Source of the DNA: JBEKDJ01 sp050014415
GTDB taxonomy: Bacteria; Desulfobacterota; BSN033; UBA1163
Assembly (NCBI GenBank): GCA_050014415.1
Contig: JBEKDJ010000306.1
Coordinates: 1-6,353, forward strand
Length of the DNA stretch: 6,353 nt
Reading direction: 5' to 3'
Positions 1 through 5,455 of the stretch are shown in pieces (positions within the stretch are counted from its first letter, which is position 1; each line of letters opens with the position of its first letter). The position numbers were made by a program, and so were the translations under genes. The notes beneath the pieces were generated by a model. That model made no database searches. It worked only from the letters and a program-made list of their open reading frames with translations, and was not told the DNA's origin.

Positions 1-525
1 GTCACAGCCAAATCCCCTGACTTAATGGCATTTGAACGAAAGAGACGCGGTGCCGAGCCACGTTACTGGGAAGATGTTTGGGTTGGAATGGAGATGACTC
101 CTGCTTTGGAGAAGGGACTGTTGACCATGACGGAGATATTGAGGTTTGGGCTTTTTGTACCCTCTTGCCTTCGCCGCATCCAAAGCAAGCGGGAAACGGT
201 CAATCTGGGTTTTGAGCGCGAGACCGAACAGAAGCGTGCCGGGCTGGGAAATGCCTCTGATTACGGACCGCAGAGAACCTGCTGGTTGGGGCAGTTGGTA
301 ACCGATTGGATGGGTGATGATGGTACACTCAAGAAGCTATCCTCCCAGATACGCCACCCTAACATGATTGGGGATGTCAATCTGTTGAAGGGAAAAGTGA
401 CGAGTAAATACATTAGAGACGGAGAGCATCTGGTAGATTGTGAGATTTGGGTGGAGAACCAGGCTGGGCTTGTGACTGCGCCAGGTAGCGCGACAGTCGC
501 CCTTCCCTCAAACGACAGAATTTAA
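1..525 (+). CDS. MaoC/FAS1-like dehydratase domain protein, 3' part only
   Basis: This is the C-terminal part of a hot-dog-fold acyl-CoA hydratase/dehydratase-like protein; the family acts on enoyl-CoA or 3-hydroxyacyl-CoA type substrates in the cytoplasm. The frame is open from base 1 to the TAA at 523-525 (174 codons), so the true start lies outside the window; the ATG at 25 is internal. The stretch RRGAEPRYWEDVWVG is the linker plus start of the second hot-dog domain as I know it from this family, and it is followed by GLLTMTEIL, DYGPQR, WLGQLVTDWMGDDG, HPNMIGDV, KGKVTSKYI, DGEHLVDCEIWVENQ and TAPGSATVALP, all family-like blocks in the expected order. The first hot-dog domain is missing because of the window edge. 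I do not see the D-x4-H hydratase signature in the visible half, so the active site may lie in the missing half or the substrate may differ. The segment after TEILRFG (VPSCLRRIQSKRETVN) looks less family-like. The gene is convergent with livF, with only 12 bp between the stop codons and no clear terminator there. Family call fairly sure; substrate unknown. Confidence 0.8.
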   Translation, partial: VTAKSPDLMAFERKRRGAEPRYWEDVWVGMEMTPALEKGLLTMTEILRFGLFVPSCLRRIQSKRETVNLGFERETEQKRAGLGNASDYGPQRTCWLGQLVTDWMGDDGTLKKLSSQIRHPNMIGDVNLLKGKVTSKYIRDGEHLVDCEIWVENQAGLVTAPGSATVALPSNDRI

Positions 526-537
526 GGCGAAGACCCG

Positions 538-1236
538 TCACGTTCCCAAGTATTTAAGGATGACTTCCTGGGACAATTCCGCCGTGCTCCCGCCATAGAC
601 CACTTGACCCTTCTCCAATATGTAACACCTGCTTCCTATCTCCATGGCAGACTTCACGCCCTGCTCTGCAAGTAGGATAGAAACCCCGGATTTTTTCAAC
701 TGCTGCACAACTTCCAGAAGTTCCCGGATGATAATAGGAGCCAATCCCTCAAAGATTTCATCCATTAATAGTATTTTTGGATTCTGCATCAATCCGCGGG
801 CAATACAGAGCATTTGTTGTTCACCGCCACTTAGACTTCTACCCTTGGAATTCTCACGGTTCTTTAAAACGGGAAATAAATCATAAATCCTCTGAATGGT
901 CCATTCCGTTGCGGAATGGTCGCTTTTACGGGCGGATATCAATAGGTTTTCCTTGGTCGTCAGATTTGGGAAAATATGCCGGCCTTGTGGGACGTAGGCT
1001 ATGCCTAATCTACTTATCTTATAGGGTGGTACTCCGCCTATCTCCGCCCCATTAAATTTGACATGCCCACTCAGGGGTTTCACAATGCCCATGATCGTTT
1101 TGAGCGTCGTTGTCTTACCGACACCGTTTCTTCCTAGAATACAGACTGTCTCAGCCCTCGCTAACTGGATGTTAATACCAAAAAGTATCTGACTTGCGCC
1201 GTAACTGGCTGTAAGTTGTTCAGCCTTCAGGATCAT
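538..1236 (-). CDS. livF: Branched-chain amino acid-type ABC transporter ATP-binding protein LivF
   Basis: One of the two cytoplasmic ATPases that power a Liv/HAAT importer; it pairs with LivG beneath the LivH-LivM channel. The 232 residues match the family length. Visible motifs: Walker A GRNGVGKT (35-42), Q-loop in YVPQGRHIF (Q84), ABC signature LSGGEQQ (135-141), Walker B ILLMDE (155-160, catalytic Glu160), FEGLAP (162-167) and AEQ (190-192). The LivF-type EQ replaces the histidine of the H-loop, as in E. coli LivF. EGLAP and the C-terminal KYLG separate it from LivG. One oddity is DEI after Walker B where nearly all ABC ATPases have DEP. The ATG at 1234-1236 overlaps the livG stop (ATGA), and an AGGTG about 11 nt upstream can serve as ribosome site, so translation is probably coupled to livG. 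It is the last gene of the operon. No terminator is visible after it; transcripts run toward the convergent hydratase gene. Confidence 0.96.
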   Translation of the reverse strand: MILKAEQLTASYGASQILFGINIQLARAETVCILGRNGVGKTTTLKTIMGIVKPLSGHVKFNGAEIGGVPPYKISRLGIAYVPQGRHIFPNLTTKENLLISARKSDHSATEWTIQRIYDLFPVLKNRENSKGRSLSGGEQQMLCIARGLMQNPKILLMDEIFEGLAPIIIRELLEVVQQLKKSGVSILLAEQGVKSAMEIGSRCYILEKGQVVYGGSTAELSQEVILKYLGT

Positions 1237-1976
1237 GATATCTTTTCACCTAAATAGATATTTTGTACTAAGCTGTTATTTCTTATTTCGTCTGGTATAC
1301 CCGTGGCTATCACTCGGCCCTGATGCATTACACTAATTTTATCGGCATAGTTAAAAACCATATCCATATCGTGCTCAATAAATATAATCGTTAAAGCCTG
1401 TTCGGCAGCCAGTTTTTTGATTAATCGCATCAAATCGTTACCTTCTCCACGTGACACTCCAGCAGTAGGCTCATCGAGTAATAGCAGCGTTGGCATCATA
1501 GCCAACGTAATCCCAATTTCCAGTCTCCGCTGATCCCCATATGAAAGGTAACCCGCTAACTCATCAGCCATCTCGTTGAGACCAATGGAATCTAAGACTT
1601 TAGTTACCTCATGATCCAGTACATTATTCTTGAATGAATACATATGATAGACTTTACCCCATTTACTTATACATGCAATCTGAACATTTTCGAATGTCGT
1701 GAGTCCAAGAAACAGCTTGCTGATTTGGAAGCATCTTCCGATCCCCTTAGAGGCAATCGTAAATGGTGGCAGATTGGTAATCTCCTTACCTCTGAAATAT
1801 ACGCTGCCAGAAGTAGGATGCGAACGATTTGTAATTAGATCAAGGAGAGTGCTTTTACCGGCACCGTTAGGCCCTATGATTGCCCTAACCTCTCCTCCCT
1901 CAATGTCCAAACTCACATTATCGACAGCCCGTAAAGATCCAAAATCCTTTACTAAGTCAATCGTTCTTAAGATCAT
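1233..1976 (-). CDS. livG: Branched-chain amino acid-type ABC transporter ATP-binding protein LivG
   Basis: Second ATPase of the Liv importer. It is 247 residues, within the usual 240-260. Walker A is GPNGAGKST (35-43), the Q-loop is in RCFQISKLF (Q84), the signature is LSYGDQR (144-150), Walker B is LLLLDEP (164-170), the D-loop region follows in TAGVSR, and the H-loop is IEHDMDMVF (H202). The C-terminal stretch IRNNSLVQNIYLGE is the short tail typical of LivG-type subunits. The signature carries Asp where LSYGEQR is commoner, a conservative change that should leave it active. The ATG (1974-1976) overlaps the livM TGA by four bases. No good Shine-Dalgarno is seen upstream (the preceding bases read GAACGGGTTCATCA), so translation probably depends on re-initiation from livM. 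It overlaps livF by the same ATGA arrangement at the other end, which implies tightly linked synthesis of LivM, LivG and LivF. Confidence 0.96.
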   Translation of the reverse strand: MILRTIDLVKDFGSLRAVDNVSLDIEGGEVRAIIGPNGAGKSTLLDLITNRSHPTSGSVYFRGKEITNLPPFTIASKGIGRCFQISKLFLGLTTFENVQIACISKWGKVYHMYSFKNNVLDHEVTKVLDSIGLNEMADELAGYLSYGDQRRLEIGITLAMMPTLLLLDEPTAGVSRGEGNDLMRLIKKLAAEQALTIIFIEHDMDMVFNYADKISVMHQGRVIATGIPDEIRNNSLVQNIYLGEKIS

Positions 1977-2923
1977 TGATGAACCCGTTCTTTTGACAAT
2001 CTTAATTTACTTTTTCTCCTCCCAAGTATTCCCCCGCGGAATCCAATGACACAGGCGATTATGATGATACCTAGTAATCCTTGCCACTGGTTGATGTAGG
2101 TAGAAGTCACAGTACTGATGATTACCACGATAGCAGCACCTAAGCTGGGACCTAAAAAGCTAAACATACCACCTATCAGACACATCATTAGACCTTCTGC
2201 CGATTTTGTAAGGCTAATGTCCGTTGGGAAAACACCCTTATCGAGCATTGCCAATAAAATTCCCGCAACGGCTGCAAAAAGTCCACTGATAATAAAAATA
2301 ACGAGTTGGAACCTCCTGATGTTTATACCCAGAAAGCGGAGCCTTTCCTCATTCTCACGAAGTCCTTGCGTCACCTTTGCAAAGGGTGAATTGATTAGTA
2401 TTCTCATTAATATGTAGCAAATTGATACTGCTGCAAGAACGAAGTAATAAAAGCTTTGCGTGTCAGAGAAAAGGCCAGGTCGGGATATTCCCACAATTCC
2501 GGCATTACCGCCGGTAAAGGAAATCCACTTGTTTACTATAGTATATAGTAGTATATTAAAGCCTAAATGAAGTAACGCAAAAGTCATAGAGTCGCCTCTT
2601 AGACAAAGATAGCCTATGATACCGCTAGCCATTATAGAGATTAACAGAGCCCCCCCAAAAGCCGGGGTTAATGCTAAGTCACCTTTGGTAAACAATAAGC
2701 CAAAGGAGTATACGCCAAGGCCCAGAAACATCGAATGACCAAGGGGGAACATTCCGGCGTAACCGACCTGAAAATTGAGACTCGTGGCAAATAGGGCCAT
2801 GATTAGAACCCTGGTGAGCAATTGAGTCCAATAGGTAGGCAGGACTAAAGCGAGTACAGATAGAACAATAACGACTATTACCCCGAACCCAATTGACTTA
2901 TTGCGAGCCAGCGCTTGTAACAT
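1973..2923 (-). CDS. livM: Branched-chain amino acid-type ABC transporter permease LivM
   Basis: Inner-membrane permease that pairs with LivH to form the import channel. The 316 residues contain about eight or nine hydrophobic segments, roughly at 12-30, 36-54, 60-78, 88-108, 113-130, 158-176, 206-226, 244-272 and 283-298. Family landmarks are SLNFQVGYAGMFPLGHSMFLGLGVY (about 48-72), FALLHLGFN (115-123), GGNAGIVGISRPGLF (138-152) and the cytoplasmic ATPase-contacting loop GLRENEERLRFLGIN (187-201) followed by SGLFAAVAGILLA (213-225). The C-terminal tail (GRRKSKLRLSKERVHQ) is basic, as expected for a cytoplasmic end. The ATG at 2921-2923 has a good GAGGAG ribosome site that lies within the last two codons of livH. 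It ends in the ATGA overlap with livG. The region after the fifth segment is GGNAGIVG rather than the commoner GGSDGL-type loop, a modest divergence. Start and identity are well supported. Confidence 0.95.
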   Translation of the reverse strand: MLQALARNKSIGFGVIVVIVLSVLALVLPTYWTQLLTRVLIMALFATSLNFQVGYAGMFPLGHSMFLGLGVYSFGLLFTKGDLALTPAFGGALLISIMASGIIGYLCLRGDSMTFALLHLGFNILLYTIVNKWISFTGGNAGIVGISRPGLFSDTQSFYYFVLAAVSICYILMRILINSPFAKVTQGLRENEERLRFLGINIRRFQLVIFIISGLFAAVAGILLAMLDKGVFPTDISLTKSAEGLMMCLIGGMFSFLGPSLGAAIVVIISTVTSTYINQWQGLLGIIIIACVIGFRGGILGRRKSKLRLSKERVHQ

Positions 2924-2931
2924 TTTATCTA

Positions 2932-3795
2932 TTACTCCTCAGGTTTCCCGAACAGACCTTCAGGTTTAATTAATAAGACGATAATCATCAGAGTAGCGGG
3001 AATAAGGGTATAAAACCACGGCAGAAGCATGGAGCCGAGGGCGTTAGTTATACCCAAGATTACAGCAGCAAAAAAAGCTCCCCGCATACTTTTTAGTCCT
3101 CCGATAACCAGTACAACTATTAAGGTAAAAAGCACCTGCAGAGCCATTTGTGCATCAATTCCAATTATGGGTGCCATAAGTACACCAGCCATGCCACTCA
3201 ACCATACGCCAAACATGAACATAACATTAAAAAGAAGAGCTACATTGATTCCCAAATTACCGACCATTTCTCTGTCACTAATAATGGCTCGAAATAACAT
3301 ACCTAACTTTGTCTTTTCAAACATCAGCCACAGACCCAGTGCAACTAACCCACTGATGATAAGAATGAATATATAATAAGTCGGGAAATCTAATCCTAAG
3401 AAAGGTATGGTGGAACTCAGAAATGCCGGTCCAGGGATAGTTCTGATTGATTTTCCCCAAATGGCTTGCATGCCATCTACCATAACAAATGCTACACCCA
3501 TGGTGAGCAAAAGTTGATAAAGTATAGATTTGCCATATAGAGGTCGTAGTAAAAATTCAGTTAAACCACCTAAAATAGCCACAACAAGAGGTGCTAATAT
3601 TAGAGCCCACCATAGATTCAATACATTCACTATAGAAAAGCAAAGGAAGGCACCAAGAATAAAAAAAGCCCCCTGCCCGAAGTTTATTATATTCATTCCA
3701 CTGAATACAAGGGAAACACCTGCAGCCATTAAAAATATAACCATGCCGCTACTGATACCTATCAGTAACTGGCGGAATAATCCTATCAGCTCCAT
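2932..3795 (-). CDS. livH: Branched-chain amino acid-type ABC transporter permease LivH
   Basis: Inner-membrane permease, partner of LivM. It is 287 residues, the usual length, with about eight hydrophobic segments. Family landmarks: GISSGMVIFLMAAGVSLVFSGMNIINFGQGAFFILGAF (split here as GVSLVFSGMNIINFGQG, 26-42, and AFFILGAF), LLTMGVAFVMVDG (96-108), the ATPase-contacting EAA-like loop RAIISDREMVGNLGIN (169-184), SGMAGVLMAPI (200-210), VLVIGGLKSMRGAFFAA (228-244) and the C-terminal LLIKPEGLFGKP. The ATG at 3793-3795 is the first possible start because an in-frame TAG abuts it upstream. Its ribosome site is weak (GAAG about 6-12 nt upstream), so permease expression may be lower than that of the binding protein. 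It is preceded by a 232-nt spacer containing the palindromic terminator-like element, and its own 3' end contains the livM ribosome site. LivM begins 8 nt after its stop. Confidence 0.95.
   Translation of the reverse strand: MELIGLFRQLLIGISSGMVIFLMAAGVSLVFSGMNIINFGQGAFFILGAFLCFSIVNVLNLWWALILAPLVVAILGGLTEFLLRPLYGKSILYQLLLTMGVAFVMVDGMQAIWGKSIRTIPGPAFLSSTIPFLGLDFPTYYIFILIISGLVALGLWLMFEKTKLGMLFRAIISDREMVGNLGINVALLFNVMFMFGVWLSGMAGVLMAPIIGIDAQMALQVLFTLIVVLVIGGLKSMRGAFFAAVILGITNALGSMLLPWFYTLIPATLMIIVLLIKPEGLFGKPEE
2935..2940 (-). promoter_or_regulatory. Ribosome binding site of livM inside livH
   Basis: GAGGAG (minus strand) directly before the livH TAA encodes the last two glutamates of LivH and lies 11 nt from the livM ATG. 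A ribosome finishing livH would cover this site, so it supports both the livM start and coupling of the two permease subunits. Confidence 0.75.
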
Positions 3796-3960
3796 CTAAC
3801 TTCTCACTTCTTGGTGTCTTGATAGTCTATTAAAGGAATTAATCCCCATTGGAATAGATAATCAGTGCTGTCACGAAGTCACTGCTCTCAGAAACAAGAA
3901 AATTAACTGTCCCTGCAAGTTGGTGAGCTGTGCTTGCTAAAATCCCTTCGTGTTATCTGT

Positions 3961-4011
3961 AAGAAAGAAAAGGTCTATTTGTAAGCTAGCGTACGCTAGC
4001 TTACAAATAGA
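3961..4011 (-). terminator. Perfect 38-bp palindrome with U-rich tail, probable intra-operon terminator/attenuator
   Basis: Positions 3974-4011 form a perfect palindrome (19-nt arms centred between 3992 and 3993, with GCTAGCGTACGCTAGC at the core). As RNA it can fold into a 17-bp stem with a GTAC loop. It starts 16 nt after the binding-protein stop codon. On the minus strand it is followed by CCTTTTCTTTCTTACAG, a U-rich tail; on the plus strand there is no T-run, so any terminator acts in the direction of the liv genes. Its place between the binding protein and permease genes fits partial termination or protection of the upstream mRNA, either of which would raise binding protein over permease. 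A protein-binding operator is a possible alternative. Confidence 0.72.
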
Positions 4012-4027
4012 TTCTCACGGCTAAATC

Positions 4028-5263
4028 CTATTTTGCCGCCCTCAGTGATAATATTTCGTCCTTGGTAGGATATACGTTTTCACCATATTTGGTTGGGTTG
4101 AGGCCAATGGCTTGTGGGTAGTCTTTGGTATAGCCTGAGGTTGCATACCATACCGGTAGAATTAGCTGATGATCGAAGTCACGATAATGAACTTTGCCCA
4201 GCGGCGTATCAAAAGTCATTATTTCAAGAGCGTTGACTATCTTCTCTGGATCAGTACTGTCGGCTTTCTTTATGGACTCAGCTGCCGCGAGAGTAGCTAA
4301 ATACCACGACATGGTTATATCGTCAGGGTATAGTTTAGTTTTCTTGTAAAAAGCCTGAGAAAAATCTTTCATAGGCTTTTCGTCCAGGTAGTACGGGCAC
4401 CAGGTAGGCCCTTGTAAACCGTTTGGATAATTGCCGCCAAAAGGTTCGGTAGTCCCTCCCCCTAGCAAAAAAATTCCTGCGACTTTTGTTTTATCAAATA
4501 AGTTAAAACGTTTTGCTTGTTGAATAAAGTTTGACCATGGTGGACCAGCGACACCAGTTATCAGAAGATTGGGGTTTTTAGCTAAGGTTGATGAGATAAT
4601 GTTTGAGAACTCCATCTCAGTGATATCCACCCAGGTAGAACCCAGATCGGTTACACTCGGCTTAATTTTTTTCATTTCAGGCCAAAAGTAATTATAAACA
4701 TCGTGGGCAATACTTACATCGGCACCAATCATATAAATAGAGTTAACATTTTGCTTGGAAATATTCCGAGCAAATATCCTGGCCAATGCCACGGAAATCG
4801 GATAGGTATTGAACGTATATTTATTAAAGTGAGTGGTACGCAGTGCTACTGATGCGGAGCCGACCTGGACTGCGGGTATCTTGTTATCTTTAGCCCACTG
4901 AGCAAGGGCTGGAGTGCATGTATCAAGAATGCATCCTACAACTACAACGCAACCCGCCGCCTTAAGTTCATTTAATTTCTGTGCGACAACGCTTGGGTCT
5001 CCTTGATCATCCCTGGTAACCAGTTCGACCTTTCTACCTAATAGTCCCCCTGCAGCATTAACATTATCAATCACCATTTGAACTGCAGGAGTTTCGTATT
5101 TATCGACCGCGGCGAAGGGGCCGCTCAGGGTGCCCAGGTAGCCAATCTTAATTGTTTCTTTTGAAGTGGTAGTAGCGCTGGAACTCTCCGAATAGTCGCT
5201 TAAAACAAACATAGGTATCATAACCATTACCATTATAAAGACCATCAGTGATGATTTACGCAT
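4028..5263 (-). CDS. Periplasmic substrate-binding protein of the Liv/HAAT ABC importer
   Basis: Type I periplasmic binding protein (Peripla_BP_6, LivJ/LivK-like) that would capture the ligand and deliver it to LivH-LivM. I chose the ATG at 5261-5263 (411 residues) because AAAGGAGG sits 8 nt upstream. A GTG at 5302 would add 13 charged residues before the signal sequence and would translate through that ribosome site. Residues 1-21 form a signal peptide: MRKSS, then a Met/Val-rich hydrophobic core. Cleavage is plausible before or near SSSA-TTT (about 30). No lipobox cysteine is present. The mature start IKIGYLGTLSGPFA (38-51), then VNAAGGLLGRKVELVTRDDQGDP (in two lobes: VNAAGGLLGRKVEL, 68-81, and DDQGDP, 85-90) and KLNEL are typical. 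VVVGCILDTCTPALA (107-121) and IPAVQVGSAS (129-138) occupy the ligand-contact loops but diverge from the usual Ser/Ala-Thr pattern, so the ligand may not be leucine. First and largest-expected product of the operon by position and signals. Confidence 0.92.
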   Translation of the reverse strand: MRKSSLMVFIMVMVMIPMFVLSDYSESSSATTTSKETIKIGYLGTLSGPFAAVDKYETPAVQMVIDNVNAAGGLLGRKVELVTRDDQGDPSVVAQKLNELKAAGCVVVVGCILDTCTPALAQWAKDNKIPAVQVGSASVALRTTHFNKYTFNTYPISVALARIFARNISKQNVNSIYMIGADVSIAHDVYNYFWPEMKKIKPSVTDLGSTWVDITEMEFSNIISSTLAKNPNLLITGVAGPPWSNFIQQAKRFNLFDKTKVAGIFLLGGGTTEPFGGNYPNGLQGPTWCPYYLDEKPMKDFSQAFYKKTKLYPDDITMSWYLATLAAAESIKKADSTDPEKIVNALEIMTFDTPLGKVHYRDFDHQLILPVWYATSGYTKDYPQAIGLNPTKYGENVYPTKDEILSLRAAK

Positions 5264-5271
5264 ATGTTCTT

Positions 5272-5279
5272 CCTCCTTT
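5272..5279 (-). promoter_or_regulatory. Strong ribosome binding site of the binding-protein gene
   Basis: AAAGGAGG on the minus strand, 8 nt before the ATG at 5263. It is close to a full anti-16S match, sets the start of the binding protein, and is far better than the site before livH, in keeping with higher output of the binding protein. It lies inside the second copy of an 18-nt repeat. Confidence 0.85.
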
Positions 5280-5289
5280 CCTGATTCAT
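5272..5289 (-). repeat. Direct repeat copy 2 (ATGAATCAGGAAAGGAGG)
   Basis: Eighteen bases that match the copy at 5358-5375 at 17 positions (A for G at one site). Its GGAGG end is the working ribosome site of the binding-protein gene. The ATG at its 5' end could open a 14-codon ORF (to 5245) that overlaps the start of the binding-protein gene out of frame. Confidence 0.8.
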
Positions 5290-5318
5290 TTTCCTTTCCC
5301 ACTTGTTAATATCAGTCG

Positions 5319-5375
5319 TCACAACTGCAATAAGTCACAGTTCACACCCTTATGGCACCTCCTTTCCCGATTCAT
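5319..5375 (-). CDS. Possible 18-residue leader peptide
   Basis: Reads MNRERRCHKGVNCDLLQL then TGA. AAGGAG (5385-5390) lies 9 nt before the ATG and the predicted promoter about 24 nt further up, so the ORF would be the first thing translated on the transcript. Three of its last four codons are leucine (TTA TTG CAG TTG). These codons fall in the 5' arm of an imperfect hairpin (5324-5335 pairing with 5301-5316), an arrangement that could sense leucine supply. I see no clear terminator between it and the binding-protein gene, and so short an ORF with a ribosome site can arise by chance. It is not a family I recognise. Confidence 0.3.
   Translation of the reverse strand: MNRERRCHKGVNCDLLQL
5358..5375 (-). 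repeat. Direct repeat copy 1 (ATGAATCGGGAAAGGAGG)
   Basis: Upstream member of the 17/18-identical pair with 5272-5289, 86 bp apart. Here the ATG begins the possible leader peptide and the AAAGGAGG has no start codon at a suitable distance after it in a long frame, so it looks like a duplicated or decoy ribosome site. Confidence 0.8.
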
Positions 5376-5405
5376 GTCCCAGCTCTCCTTTTTAATGGGG
5401 TTACT

Positions 5406-5432
5406 ATTATACCATTTCCCCGAGCTTGTCAA
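5406..5432 (-). promoter_or_regulatory. Sigma-70-type promoter of the liv operon
   Basis: Minus-strand TTGACA (5427-5432) and TATAAT (5406-5411) both match consensus exactly. The spacer is 15 bp, shorter than the optimal 17, which may weaken the promoter or make it dependent on an activator. Predicted transcription start is near 5399, giving a leader of about 135 nt before the binding-protein ATG. It is the only good promoter seen for the operon. Confidence 0.7.
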
Positions 5433-5455
5433 GTTTTTTGTTGAGATTACCTGTG

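Noticed and set aside
472..500. GC-rich hairpin (GACTG/CAGTC arms) near the end of the hydratase gene
   Set aside because: It lies inside coding sequence, contains a bulge and has no T-tract on either strand, so it is not called as the operon terminator.
3863..3884. Weak inverted repeat CAGTG/CACTG in the spacer before livH
   Set aside because: Only five paired bases around a 12-nt loop; no convincing promoter hexamers next to it, so I cannot support a separate livH promoter or operator.
5353..5368. Plus-strand TGGCAC resembling a sigma-54 -24 element
   Set aside because: No GC-type -12 element at the required distance and no gene downstream on that strand.
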